Assembly (NCBI GenBank): GCA_017551425.1
Contig: JAFZLQ010000040.1
Span: 1 to 30,461, forward strand
Length of the DNA: 30,461 bases
Source of the DNA: Bacteroidales bacterium
GTDB lineage: Bacteria > Bacteroidota > Bacteroidia > Bacteroidales > UBA932
Reading direction: 5' to 3'
Shown here: positions 14,124-22,581 of the stretch, piece by piece
Layout: every line of letters starts with the position of its first letter
Numbering within the stretch: the stretch's first letter is position 1
The notes under the pieces: model-generated
What the model saw: only the letters and a program-made list of their open reading frames with translations
Databases searched by the model: none
Told to the model about the DNA's origin: nothing
Program-made: the position numbers and the translations under genes

Positions 14124-16988
14124 TCAGACAAGCCCTTTCAAATATGGTCCGGTGACTGACGCCTGGTCCTTGGCCAGTTGTTCCGGCGTGCCCTCGGCTA
14201 CTACGAGCCCGCCGCGGCGTCCGCCTTCCGGCCCCATGTCGATAATATAATCGACGCTCTTCAGGATATCCGGGTTGTGCTCGATGATGATGACCGTATT
14301 TCCCTGGTCCACAAGTCTTTGCAGCACACCCAGAAGCGTCTTTATGTCCTCTGCGTGAAGGCCCGTGGTAGGCTCGTCAAGCATGTAGAGGGTATTGCCG
14401 GTGGCTTTGTGGCTGAGCTCGGCAGCGAGTTTCATGCGCTGGCTTTCGCCGCCGGACAGCGTCACGCTGGACTGCCCGAGATGCACGTATCCGAGTCCCA
14501 CGTCGAGCATCGCCTTGAGCTTGGGAGCTATCTTGGGATGCGCCTTGAAGAACTCGTACGCCTCGGAAACCGGCATTTCAAGCACGTCGTCGATGCTCTT
14601 GCCCTTGTATCGCACCGCCAGTGTGTCTTCCTTGTAACGATGGCCGCGGCAGGCGTCGCAAACCACGCTCACCGACGGCAGGAAATTCATCTCCACCACC
14701 TTCACCCCGGCGCCCTTGCACTCCTCGCAGCGGCCACCTGCCACGTTGAAGGAGAAGCGTCCGGCCTTGAAGCCGCGCACCTTTGCGTCCGGCGTGTCTT
14801 CGAAGAGCTTGCGGATATCGTCGAACACGCCTGTGAACGTGGCGGGATTGCTCCGGGGCGAGCGTCCGATGGGGCTCTGGTCGATTTCTATTACTTTGTC
14901 GATGTATTCCATGCCCTCTATGCTGCCGTATGCGAGGGGCTTCTGCTTGAGGTGGTACAGCTTGCCCTTGAGAATGGGCATGAGCGTCTCGTTGATGAGC
15001 GAGCTCTTTCCGCTGCCGGAAACGCCCGCCACGCCGATGAAGCAGCCCAGGGGGAAGCTGACGTCAATATTCTTGAGGTTGTTGCCTGCCGCGCCGCGCA
15101 GCGTCAGCATCTTTCCGCTGCCGGTCCTTCTTTCCTTCGGCACCTCGATCCTGCGGAACCCCAGCAGATATTCGGCAGTAATTGATTGGCGGTCCGGCCT
15201 GCACTGCGCGGGGCTTGTCTCCGGAGGACTTACGCTTCGCTCCATCCCCCCCGCAAGCGGGTCCCCCCCGTTCATGTGGCCACGGGCGGCCACAGTCCCC
15301 GGAGACAAGTCCCGCATCCGTTTCGCCGGACCGCTGTAACAGATTTCGCCTCCGAGGGCACCCGCGCCGGGGCCGACATCGACGAGCCAGTCGGCGCTCC
15401 TCATGGTCTCGTCGTCGTGTTCAACAACTATCACCGTATTCCCCTCGTCGCGCAGCTTCTTGAGCGATGCGATGAGTTTGCGGTTGTCCCTCTGGTGCAG
15501 GCCGATGGAGGGCTCGTCGAGGATATATATCACCCCCACCAGTTTGGAGCCGATCTGTGTCGCAAGCCGGATGCGCTGGCTCTCGCCGCCGGAAAGGGAA
15601 CCGGTGGCCCTGTCGAGCGAAAGGTATTCCAGGCCGACGTCAACGAGGAAGCGCAGCCTGTCGCCGAGCTCGCGCAGCACGTCGCGCGCCACCGCCTTGC
15701 CGCGCCCTGAAAGCTTTCCGTCCAGGCTCCTGACCCACTCAAGCAACTCCGAAATCTCCATCGCAGACACCTCAGTAATGGTTTTCCCGTCGATGCGGAA
15801 GCACGCCGTCTCCGGACGCAGGCGCGTGCCGTTGCAGACGGGGCAGACAATGCGTTCTTCTACATCGTCCACAAGCCCTTCCCACACGGCCATCTGGGTG
15901 CTGCTGCCGTCCCCGGTGCGGTATAGCTCCTCGGACCCGTAAATCAGCAGCGAAACTGTTTCCGGCGCGATGTCTTCTATGGGTTCGTACAGCGAGAAAC
16001 CGTGCTTGCGCGCCATTGCGCGGACGATTTCGAACTTGCTGTTGTCCCGCATGCGCCCCAGCGGGACGATGCCTCCGTCGGCGATGGATTTGCGCGGATC
16101 GGGTATGATGGTTTCCGGACTGATGTCCACGACGGTGCCGAGCCCCTTGCAGTGCGGGCAGTAACCCTCGGGGGAGTTGAAGGAGAAGGTATGGGGCTGG
16201 GGCTCCTGCAGGGAGACCCCGGATTCGGGATCGACCAGATGCTTTGAGAAATGGCGCACGCTGCCGTTTGCGGCATCCAGCACGGCTACGGAACCTTTTC
16301 CTATGGAGAGGGCGCCGGCCACCGAATTGCGTATGCGGCCTTCATCCCCCTCGCCGGGCTTGAGCTTGTCCACCACCAGCTCGATGAAATGCGGCTTGTA
16401 GCGGTCCACGGACTCGACTTCGCCAAGAGGCAGTATCTCGCCGTCTATGCGTATCTCCGCGTATCCCTTCTTGCGCATCTGCTCGAAGAGCTCGCGGTAA
16501 TGGCCCTTGCGGCCGCGCACCAGGGGAGCCAGCAGAATACACTTCACGCCGGCGTACTCCTTCATTATGAGATCGACTATCTGGGCGTCGGTGTATCGCA
16601 CCATCTCCTTGCCGCTGACGGGGGAGTAGGCGGTGGAAGCCTTGGCGAACAGCAGTCGCAGGAAGTCGTAGATTTCCGTGATGGTGCCGACGGTGGAGCG
16701 GGGGTTGGAGCTGGTCGTCTTCTGCTCTATGGCGATGATTGGGCTGAGGCCGGTGATGCTTTCCACATCCGGTTTTTCCAGCACCCCGAGGAAATGCTTG
16801 GCGTAGGGCGACAGGGTGTTGAGGTAGCGCCGCTGACCCTCGGCGTATATGGTGTCGAAGGCGAGGGAACTCTTGCCGCTGCCGCTCAACCCGGTGATTA
16901 CCACGAACTTGCCCCGGGGAATGTCGAGGTCTGCGTTCTTCAGGTTGTGCGCACGGGCGCCGCGTATTTCTATCTTTTCTTCGGCCAT
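14124..16988 (-). CDS. uvrA: Excinuclease ABC subunit A carrying a palindromic insert
   Basis: UvrA is the damage-recognition ATPase of nucleotide excision repair and loads UvrB at lesions. Both nucleotide-binding domains are visible, with Walker [10 protein letters not shown] (about 33-41) and GVSGSGKSS, and signatures [10 protein letters not shown] and [10 protein letters not shown]. Zinc-finger cysteines are present in [17 protein letters not shown] and [16 protein letters not shown] chose ATG 16988 because [20 protein letters not shown] is the normal N-terminus; the frame upstream is out-of-frame recO. At residues about 552-600, in the linker between GGEICYSGP and ITAEYLLG, sits a palindromic element absent from UvrAs I know. 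The protein totals 954 residues, close to normal. The gene follows recO by 2 bp and ends the minus-strand unit. Confidence 0.96.
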   Translation of the reverse strand: MAEEKIEIRGARAHNLKNADLDIPRGKFVVITGLSGSGKSSLAFDTIYAEGQRRYLNTLSPYAKHFLGVLEKPDVESITGLSPIIAIEQKTTSSNPRSTVGTITEIYDFLRLLFAKASTAYSPVSGKEMVRYTDAQIVDLIMKEYAGVKCILLAPLVRGRKGHYRELFEQMRKKGYAEIRIDGEILPLGEVESVDRYKPHFIELVVDKLKPGEGDEGRIRNSVAGALSIGKGSVAVLDAANGSVRHFSKHLVDPESGVSLQEPQPHTFSFNSPEGYCPHCKGLGTVVDISPETIIPDPRKSIADGGIVPLGRMRDNSKFEIVRAMARKHGFSLYEPIEDIAPETVSLLIYGSEELYRTGDGSSTQMAVWEGLVDDVEERIVCPVCNGTRLRPETACFRIDGKTITEVSAMEISELLEWVRSLDGKLSGRGKAVARDVLRELGDRLRFLVDVGLEYLSLDRATGSLSGGESQRIRLATQIGSKLVGVIYILDEPSIGLHQRDNRKLIASLKKLRDEGNTVIVVEHDDETMRSADWLVDVGPGAGALGGEICYSGPAKRMRDLSPGTVAARGHMNGGDPLAGGMERSVSPPETSPAQCRPDRQSITAEYLLGFRRIEVPKERRTGSGKMLTLRGAAGNNLKNIDVSFPLGCFIGVAGVSGSGKSSLINETLMPILKGKLYHLKQKPLAYGSIEGMEYIDKVIEIDQSPIGRSPRSNPATFTGVFDDIRKLFEDTPDAKVRGFKAGRFSFNVAGGRCEECKGAGVKVVEMNFLPSVSVVCDACRGHRYKEDTLAVRYKGKSIDDVLEMPVSEAYEFFKAHPKIAPKLKAMLDVGLGYVHLGQSSVTLSGGESQRMKLAAELSHKATGNTLYMLDEPTTGLHAEDIKTLLGVLQRLVDQGNTVIIIEHNPDILKSVDYIIDMGPEGGRRGGLVVAEGTPEQLAKDQASVTGPYLKGLV
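15191..15332. repeat. Palindromic in-gene element, copy 2 (inside uvrA)
   Basis: Left arm 15191-15230 pairs with right arm 15294-15332. AGTCC, CGGAGACAAG, CCCGC and GCCGGACC match in order, interrupted by a one-base bulge, one substitution and a 9-nt unpaired block of equal length on both sides. The core (15231-15293) shares 37 identical nt with copy 1. Its small stem reads TGTGGCC/GGCCACA where copy 1 has CATGGCC/GGCCATG, i.e. two compensatory pair changes. Total length is 142 bp against 143 bp in copy 1. Confidence 0.9.
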
Positions 16989-16990
16989 GT

Positions 16991-17641
16991 CTAGCTGAAT
17001 ATTTCCCGCAGGACGTGCAGTGAGCGGATGTTCAATTGGGATTCGGTGTGAAAGCCGATATAGTCGAGCAGCAGTCCGGCGACGGCATTGCGCTGGGCGC
17101 CCGTCATTGGTACAAGCATGCTCCCGGCGGCGCTGGACGACAGCAGCTGCCGTACTACGGAGTAGTGCTCTCCGGCGAACGGCGCCAGGTCTTCGATGGT
17201 GGGGGAGAAGCCGAGGGCGCCGGCGAACTCCAGCAGGAAGCGCAGGTGGAAATTTGAGAAATCCTGCTGCAGCGCATCCAGGGTGAGTATGCTCCGGCGG
17301 CACCATTCGTAGAGCCCGTCCTCGTTGGCACCTTCTTTTATTGTGCGGTACAGCACCTCGCTCATGAACAGCGACATGGTGTTCTTGCGCATGTCCCCCC
17401 GGATGCCGGCGAGCGGCTCGGTGGCGGTGACGGAACGGATACGCCACAGGTCGGACTTGGGATTCTCAACCACTTCGCCTTCGAGCAGCGACATGGGCTG
17501 GAACATGGCCATGGCCGCTCCGTTGCCGGCGCTTGTGATGAAGCTGCGCCGCCCCCAGCCGGGACTTAAAGTGTGCAGTACCAGCGACTTGTCTCCGACC
17601 TTGGTGGAAGACAGGATGATGAGCGGGGTGGCGTGGACCAT
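16991..17641 (-). CDS. recO: DNA repair protein RecO
   Basis: The 216-residue protein aligns by eye with Bacteroidetes RecO. The N-terminal OB-fold begins [20 protein letters not shown], and the helical part contains [20 protein letters not shown] and ends [11 protein letters not shown], the usual RecO tail. RecO loads RecA on SSB-coated single strands with RecR. I chose ATG 17641 over an ATG 33 bp upstream because it aligns with the family start and avoids overlap with the kinase gene. It lacks the zinc-finger cysteines found in some RecO proteins. It lies between the nucleoside kinase (13 bp) and uvrA (2 bp), so two repair genes share one transcript. Confidence 0.9.
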   Translation of the reverse strand: MVHATPLIILSSTKVGDKSLVLHTLSPGWGRRSFITSAGNGAAMAMFQPMSLLEGEVVENPKSDLWRIRSVTATEPLAGIRGDMRKNTMSLFMSEVLYRTIKEGANEDGLYEWCRRSILTLDALQQDFSNFHLRFLLEFAGALGFSPTIEDLAPFAGEHYSVVRQLLSSSAAGSMLVPMTGAQRNAVAGLLLDYIGFHTESQLNIRSLHVLREIFS

Positions 17642-17654
17642 CGGCGCGAAGCTG

Positions 17655-18650
17655 CTACAGGGTCTGCCCTCCAATGAATTCCCTCATGATGGAAGTGGGA
17701 GGCACGGCGGCTATTTCCGACGGCTTGAGGGCCGTTACCTTCTCCAGGAAAGCCAGCAGCTGCCGCGCCTTCTCGTATGCGGGGGAAGCCTCGGTTATCC
17801 CGTACAGCAGCGGCTCCGCATAGTACTTGAGCAGGGGAACGTCGTACAGGGTGGACGAATTGAACACAACGTCGGCATTCTCCTCGAATGGGAATATGTT
17901 CTTGGTTTCGCCCCTTCGCACGGAAGGCCAGCGGAGTATGTTTTCCTCTGGGCTGATGCCGCGGGTGCGGTTGTCCCTCACGATGCGGCGCAGCAGGCGC
18001 TTGTCCGTCGTGCTGTTGTGTACCTTCTCGCCGCCGGGCAGGGCGCTGAGGGCGGAAATGTAGATGCGGAAGATGCGCCCCTGGTCCACAGCGTAGGTGA
18101 GGGCGGGATTGAGGGCGTGGATGCCTTCCATGAAAAGGATGTCGTGGTCTTCCAGCTTCATCGCCCTCTCCGGCTCCAGCAGCGTCTGGCCGGTCTTGAA
18201 GTCGAAGCGGGGGATTATTACCTCCTTGCCGGCCAGAAGGTCGTTGATGTTGGAGTTGAGGAGCTCGAGATTCATGGCTCCGAGGGCCTCGAAATCATAT
18301 TCGCCGTTCTCGTCCACCGGAGTCTCCTCGCGGCGCCTGAAGTAGTTGTCAAGTTCGATGACCTTGGGCGAGATGCCGAGCACGCGGCACTGCTGGGCGA
18401 TGCGCAGCGAGCTGCTGGTCTTGCCGCTGGAGCTGGGACCGGAAATCATCACCACGCTGGAGTGCTGGCGGCGGAAGAAAATCTGGTCCGCGGCTTCTGC
18501 GTATTTGCGCTCCTGGCGCGCCTCGCAGAGGTTGATGAGGCTTACGGCCTGGCCGGCCGCCACTACTTCGTTTACTTTCTCAAGGGTGTCGATGCCCACT
18601 GCGGAGCACCAGTCCTTGTACTCCTGCCGGGCGGCTTCAATCTTTGTCAT
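17655..18650 (-). CDS. Nucleoside kinase (uridine kinase/phosphoribulokinase fold), short form
   Basis: The 331-residue protein has a P-loop, GPSSSGKTS (71-79), followed by LDNYFRRREETPVDENGEYD, the acceptor-site segment of the uridine kinase-like group. FMEGIHALNP and DNRTRGISPEENILRWPSVR follow. The C-terminus PPTSIMREFIGGQ matches Bacteroidetes nucleoside kinases. From memory those relatives run to about 550 residues, with an N-terminal TGS/threonyl-tRNA-synthetase-like half. Here the protein begins at the equivalent of that family's linker, so the N-terminal half is absent; it is not hidden upstream, where the hydrolase gene lies. Its start overlaps the hydrolase stop by 14 bp. Role: probably phosphorylation of a nucleoside; exact substrate unknown. 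Confidence 0.85.
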   Translation of the reverse strand: MTKIEAARQEYKDWCSAVGIDTLEKVNEVVAAGQAVSLINLCEARQERKYAEAADQIFFRRQHSSVVMISGPSSSGKTSSSLRIAQQCRVLGISPKVIELDNYFRRREETPVDENGEYDFEALGAMNLELLNSNINDLLAGKEVIIPRFDFKTGQTLLEPERAMKLEDHDILFMEGIHALNPALTYAVDQGRIFRIYISALSALPGGEKVHNSTTDKRLLRRIVRDNRTRGISPEENILRWPSVRRGETKNIFPFEENADVVFNSSTLYDVPLLKYYAEPLLYGITEASPAYEKARQLLAFLEKVTALKPSEIAAVPPTSIMREFIGGQTL

Positions 18651-19317
18651 AAGCTTCGTTGAGTTCGGGAATCTCTTCCCTTTCGTTGAAAGGCTCCAGG
18701 AAGGGGTTCGTGACCCTCTCGGTGCCTATTGAGCTGGGGGCGCCGTGCCCCGGATATACTGCGACGCCGCTGTCGAGCGGCATCAGTTTTTCCATTATGG
18801 AAACGATGAGGGCGTCGTAGTCTCCCCCCTCGAGGTCCGTACGGCCGATGGCCCCGGCGAACAGGGTGTCGCCGGTGAAAAGCGCATCCTCGCAGAGGTA
18901 GCAGACGCCGCCGGGCGTGTGCCCCGGAGTGGAAATCACGCGGAATTCCAGCCCGGCGGCCTTTACGCTGTCTCCGTCTTTGACGTCCGTGGTGGTGAAG
19001 GACGGGTCGGCCGCCGGCAGGCCGTATTTTGATATACGCTGGAAAAAGTCTATGATCTGTCTGTCCTGCGGCGCCATGTACACCGGTATCCCGAAGCGCT
19101 TCTGTATTTCGGCCACGCCGTAGGTATGGTCCGGATGGCCGTGGGTGAGCAGTATGGCCGCGGGCGTGAGGCCCTTGGACTGCAGGCTTGAAAGCAGCTG
19201 CGAGGTCTCTGCGGAGCCGTTGCATCCGGGGTCCACGAGCACGCAGCGCCCACCCTCGCCGGCGACGGCGTAGGTGTTTTCTTCAAGCATGTTCACGACA
19301 AAACGGAAGATGTCCAT
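18637..19317 (-). CDS. Metallo-beta-lactamase-fold hydrolase (glyoxalase II-like)
   Basis: The 226-residue protein has the metal-binding motif THGHPDH (H59, H61, D63, H64), the downstream ligand TPGHTPGG, the bridging Asp in FTGDTLF and the last His in YPGHG. GRTDLEGG and the short C-terminal tail fit the glyoxalase II-like hydrolases common in Bacteroidetes and Firmicutes. Such enzymes cleave thioesters or related substrates with two zinc or iron ions; the substrate here is unknown. There is no signal peptide, so it is cytoplasmic. It heads the minus-strand unit hydrolase-kinase-recO-uvrA, with a -7 box at 19345-19338. Confidence 0.9.
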   Translation of the reverse strand: MDIFRFVVNMLEENTYAVAGEGGRCVLVDPGCNGSAETSQLLSSLQSKGLTPAAILLTHGHPDHTYGVAEIQKRFGIPVYMAPQDRQIIDFFQRISKYGLPAADPSFTTTDVKDGDSVKAAGLEFRVISTPGHTPGGVCYLCEDALFTGDTLFAGAIGRTDLEGGDYDALIVSIMEKLMPLDSGVAVYPGHGAPSSIGTERVTNPFLEPFNEREEIPELNEAYDKD

Positions 19318-19337
19318 TTCTTGTTGGGATTATATGG

Positions 19338-19345
19338 CAAAAATA
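19338..19345 (-). promoter_or_regulatory. -7 box of the hydrolase-kinase-recO-uvrA unit
   Basis: TATTTTTG on the minus strand is a perfect TAnnTTTG box about 20 bp upstream of ATG 19317. The -33 element is unclear. It lies 12 bp from the oppositely directed box at 19358-19365, so the two promoters probably compete. Confidence 0.5.
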
Positions 19346-19357
19346 CGAAAAGTTTAG

Positions 19358-19365
19358 TATTTTTG
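19358..19365 (+). promoter_or_regulatory. -7 box of the first deoxynucleoside kinase
   Basis: TATTTTTG is a perfect TAnnTTTG box on the plus strand, 19 bp before ATG 19385, giving a short leader of roughly a dozen bases. No clear TTTG is visible at -33. Confidence 0.5.
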
Positions 19366-19384
19366 TAAGACAAGACCCAAACAA

Positions 19385-19999
19385 ATGCACATAGGAATAG
19401 CTGGCAATATCGGATGCGGCAAGACTACGCTCACGCGCTTGCTCTCCGAGCACTACGGATGGACTCCCAAGTATGAGGCCGTAACCTACAACCCCTACCT
19501 CGAGGACTACTACAAAGACATTCCCCGCTGGTCCTACAACCTGGAGACCTACTTCCTCGCCCAGCGTTTCAAGGACGTCCTCGAGATCGCTTCGTCCAAG
19601 GACGTGATCATCCAGGACCGCACCCTGCTGGAAGGCGTGCACATCTTCGTGGCCAACAACTACGAGCAGGGCAACCTCTCCAAGCGGGACTACGAGACCT
19701 ACATGGAGCTCTTCCACCTGATGATGAAGATGGTGGCCCCGCCGGACCTCCTCATCTACCTCAAATCCTCCGTCCCGCACCTCGTGTCCCAGATTCAGAA
19801 GCGCGGGCGCGACTATGAGCAGACCATAAGCCTCGATTATCTCGCCGGCCTGAACCGCCACTACGAAGAATGGATAGGCTCCTACGAAGGCCGCCTCCTG
19901 GTGATCGACGCCGACTCTCTCGACTTTGAGCACCGTCCCGAAGATTTCTCCCTCATCACGGATAAAATCGACGCCGAACTTTATGGCTTGTTCAAATAA
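19385..19999 (+). CDS. Deoxynucleoside kinase, paralogue 1
   Basis: The 204-residue protein has P-loop GNIGCGKTT (7-15), the family DRT motif (78-80) that binds the magnesium and sugar region, and the lid RGR (140-142). These place it in the deoxyadenosine/deoxyguanosine kinase (dNK) family of the deoxynucleoside salvage pathway, which makes dNMPs in the cytoplasm. The neighbour at 20030 is a paralogue with about 60% identity by hand count. In this copy the segment after DRT reads LLEGVHIFVANN, against IYEDARIFARNL in the second. That region lines the substrate pocket, so specificity may differ. The gene has its own short leader and a divergent promoter. Confidence 0.9.
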   Translation: MHIGIAGNIGCGKTTLTRLLSEHYGWTPKYEAVTYNPYLEDYYKDIPRWSYNLETYFLAQRFKDVLEIASSKDVIIQDRTLLEGVHIFVANNYEQGNLSKRDYETYMELFHLMMKMVAPPDLLIYLKSSVPHLVSQIQKRGRDYEQTISLDYLAGLNRHYEEWIGSYEGRLLVIDADSLDFEHRPEDFSLITDKIDAELYGLFK

Positions 20000-20003
20000 T
20001 TGT

Positions 20004-20011
20004 TATCTTTG
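20004..20011 (+). promoter_or_regulatory. -7 box of the second deoxynucleoside kinase
   Basis: TATCTTTG, a perfect TAnnTTTG box, sits in the 30-bp gap between the two kinase genes, 18 bp before ATG 20030. The -33 match is weak. It suggests that the second kinase and the genes after it can be transcribed independently of the first. Confidence 0.55.
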
Positions 20012-20029
20012 TAAATTAAAATACAGGTT

Positions 20030-20656
20030 ATGCACGTAGCTATAGCAGGAAACATCGGAAGCGGCAAAACGACTCTCACAAAGATGCTCGCCGCACACTA
20101 CGGTTGGACGCCCAAGTTCGAGCCCGTCGACTTCAACCCCTATCTGGCAGACTACTACGAAGATATGGAGCGCTGGTCGTTCAATCTGCAGATCTATTTC
20201 CTCAACAAACGCTTCAAAGACATCCTGGAGATCAACAAGTCGGACAAAGTCATCATTCAGGACCGTACCATCTACGAGGACGCCCGCATATTTGCCCGCA
20301 ACCTCCACGACATGGGCCTTATGAGCACGCGCGATTTCGAGAACTACACAGACCTCTTCGACCTCATGATGTCCCTGGTTGGCTATCCCGACCTGCTCAT
20401 CTACCTTCGCTCTTCCATCCCCAACCTCATCGCCCAGATCCAGAAACGCGGCCGCGAGTACGAGAAGAGCATCCGCATAGATTATCTCACCGGCCTCAAC
20501 GAGAAATATGAAGACTGGATTGCCGGCTACACGGGCAACCTCCTCATCGTAGATGCCGACAATATCAAATTCGGCAACAAGCCCGAGGACTTCGAGCTCA
20601 TCACCAACATGATAGACGCCAAGCTTTTCGGCCTGTTCAGCGAAGAAAACAAATAA
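20030..20656 (+). CDS. Deoxynucleoside kinase, paralogue 2
   Basis: The 208-residue protein has P-loop GNIGSGKTT (7-15), DRT (78-80) and lid RGR (140-142), all at the same positions as in the upstream paralogue, with an extra EENK at the C-terminus. It probably forms a salvage pair with it. In some bacteria two adjacent dNK subunits with different specificity work as a heterodimer, so a dAK/dGK-like pair is a reasonable inference, unproven here. The stop TAA overlaps the next ATG (TAATG at 20654), so expression of the acyl-CoA ligase is coupled to it. Confidence 0.9.
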   Translation: MHVAIAGNIGSGKTTLTKMLAAHYGWTPKFEPVDFNPYLADYYEDMERWSFNLQIYFLNKRFKDILEINKSDKVIIQDRTIYEDARIFARNLHDMGLMSTRDFENYTDLFDLMMSLVGYPDLLIYLRSSIPNLIAQIQKRGREYEKSIRIDYLTGLNEKYEDWIAGYTGNLLIVDADNIKFGNKPEDFELITNMIDAKLFGLFSEENK

Positions 20657-22572
20657 TGTCAGCAGAAAGACCTACCATAATCGAATTTGTGGACAAGTAC
20701 ACCGCCAGGTACGGCAGTGCCACATACCTTCGAGAGAAGGTTGACGGTGTATGGACAGAGACCTCGTTTACGGAAACCCGTCGCAGGAGCCGCGTCTGCG
20801 CTGCCGGCTTCATGGCGCTGGGCCTTGCAAAGGGAGACAAGGTGTCCCTCCTTTCAGAGGGCCGCAACGACTGGATTTTCTGCGAGTTCGGCATACTCTT
20901 CGCCGGCGGCGTGGATGTGCCCCTTTCTTTCAAGCTCGAGTCCGACCACGACCTCACCTTCCGCATCAACCACTCCGATTCCCGCTTCGTGGTGGCCTCC
21001 GAGGGCCAGATCGCCAAGATACGCCGCGTCCGCAGCCAGCTGCCCGCGGTAGAAAAGGTCATAGTCTTCGACGACATCCCCCTGCAGGATGGCGAAATGC
21101 ACTTCAGCGAGCTGCTGAAGATGGGCGAGGCCTATATGGAATCCCACCCGGGGGCGCTTGAGGAGCGCATGGCGTCCGTCGGCCCCGACGACTACGCCAA
21201 CATTTCATACACCTCCGGCACCACCGCAGACCCCAAGGGAATCCTGCTTACCCATCGCAACTATACCGCCAACGTGGAGCAGGCAGATTCGGTTGTCAAG
21301 GTTCACGAGGGCGACGTGATGCTCATCATCACACCGCTGGACCATTGCTTCGCACACGTCTGCGGAATGTACGTCATGATGTTCAACGGCGGCAGCGTGG
21401 CCACCGTCCCCGGCGGCAAGAACGCCGTCACCATGCTCAAGAACATACCGGTGGCAATACGCGAGACCCGTCCGCACCTGATGCTCAGCGTGCCTGCGAT
21501 TTCCCGCAACTTCCGCAAGAGCATAGAGTCGGGAGTCGCCAAGAAAGGCCCTGCGGTAAAGAAACTGTACGAGTTTGCGCTGAACAACGCCATCAAATAC
21601 AACCGCGAGTACTACAACATGGGCAAGCCCTGCTGGAAGCTCTGGTGGCGCAAGCCAGTCAAGGCCCTGATGGACAAACTGGTGTTCAAGGGCATACGCG
21701 AAAGCTTCGGCGGCAGGCTCGGGTTCTTCGTTGGCGGCGGCGCCCTGCTAGACATAGAACTGCAGCGCTACTTCTGCGCCGTCGGCATGCCCATCTTCCA
21801 GGGATACGGCCTGTCCGAGGCCACTCCCGTCATCTGCTCCAACGCCATGGGGCACGCCCGCTTCGGCTCCTCCGGCCGTACCGTGCAGCCCATGGACATC
21901 AAGATATGCGACGAAAACGGCGCCGAACTGCCTCTGGGCACCACCGGAGAGATAGTCATCCGCGGAGAGAACGTAATGGCGGGCTACTGGAAGAACCCCG
22001 AGGCCACAGCCAACACGATAGTTGACGGCTGGCTCCATACCGGAGACCGCGGCTATCTCTGCAAGGAAGATCCCAGGTACCTGTACGTGACCGGCCGTTT
22101 CAAGAGCCTGCTCATATCGTCAGACGGAGAGAAGTATTCTCCCGAGGGCTTCGAAGACAGCCTTGCCGACGGCTCCAGGTTCATAGACGCATCCGTCCTT
22201 TACAATAACCAGAGCCCTTACACCGTAGTCCTTGTAATACCCGCAAAGGCGGCGCTGGCGGAGGCCGTGCAGGCCAAAGGGCTGGATCCTGCATCCGAAG
22301 AGGGCCTCAAGGCACAGCTGGACATCATCCAGTCGGAAGTCGATTCCTACCGCAAGGGCGGACGTCACGCAGGCCTGTTCCCCGAGAAGTGGCTTCCCGC
22401 CGCCGTAATCGTGGGAGACACCCCGTTCACAGAGCAGAACGGCATGCTCAACACCACCTCCAAGATGGTCCGCGGCAAGGTGGAGAAGTTCTATGCAGAC
22501 CGCATAGCTTACGCCATGACCGCCGAGGGCAAGCTCCTCTACAACGAGAAAAATTTACAATCACTTAAATAA
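20656..22572 (+). CDS. Long-chain acyl-CoA synthetase (AMP-forming)
   Basis: The 638-residue protein contains the ANL-superfamily P-loop YTSGTTADPKG, the A5 motif GYGLSEATPV and the hinge region GWLHTGDRGYL. GRFKSLLISSDGEKYSPEGFE, in place of the usual A8 loop, points to the long-chain FAA1/FadD15-like branch. It would activate fatty acids with ATP and CoA at the inner membrane face, for degradation, phospholipid remodelling or lipid A work. No transmembrane helix is evident. It overlaps the kinase stop codon by one base and ends 9 bp before the sugar transporter gene. Chain-length preference cannot be read. Confidence 0.9.
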   Translation: MSAERPTIIEFVDKYTARYGSATYLREKVDGVWTETSFTETRRRSRVCAAGFMALGLAKGDKVSLLSEGRNDWIFCEFGILFAGGVDVPLSFKLESDHDLTFRINHSDSRFVVASEGQIAKIRRVRSQLPAVEKVIVFDDIPLQDGEMHFSELLKMGEAYMESHPGALEERMASVGPDDYANISYTSGTTADPKGILLTHRNYTANVEQADSVVKVHEGDVMLIITPLDHCFAHVCGMYVMMFNGGSVATVPGGKNAVTMLKNIPVAIRETRPHLMLSVPAISRNFRKSIESGVAKKGPAVKKLYEFALNNAIKYNREYYNMGKPCWKLWWRKPVKALMDKLVFKGIRESFGGRLGFFVGGGALLDIELQRYFCAVGMPIFQGYGLSEATPVICSNAMGHARFGSSGRTVQPMDIKICDENGAELPLGTTGEIVIRGENVMAGYWKNPEATANTIVDGWLHTGDRGYLCKEDPRYLYVTGRFKSLLISSDGEKYSPEGFEDSLADGSRFIDASVLYNNQSPYTVVLVIPAKAALAEAVQAKGLDPASEEGLKAQLDIIQSEVDSYRKGGRHAGLFPEKWLPAAVIVGDTPFTEQNGMLNTTSKMVRGKVEKFYADRIAYAMTAEGKLLYNEKNLQSLK

Positions 22573-22581
22573 CAGCACATT

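Noticed and set aside
13698..15332. The paired palindromes as an ordinary insertion sequence
   Set aside because: About 142 bp, no transposase frame and no visible target duplication; a non-autonomous palindromic element fits better.
16989..17447. Longer UvrA with an Arg/His-rich N-terminal extension
   Set aside because: The extension is recO read in another frame; the conserved UvrA start is [10 protein letters not shown] at 16988.
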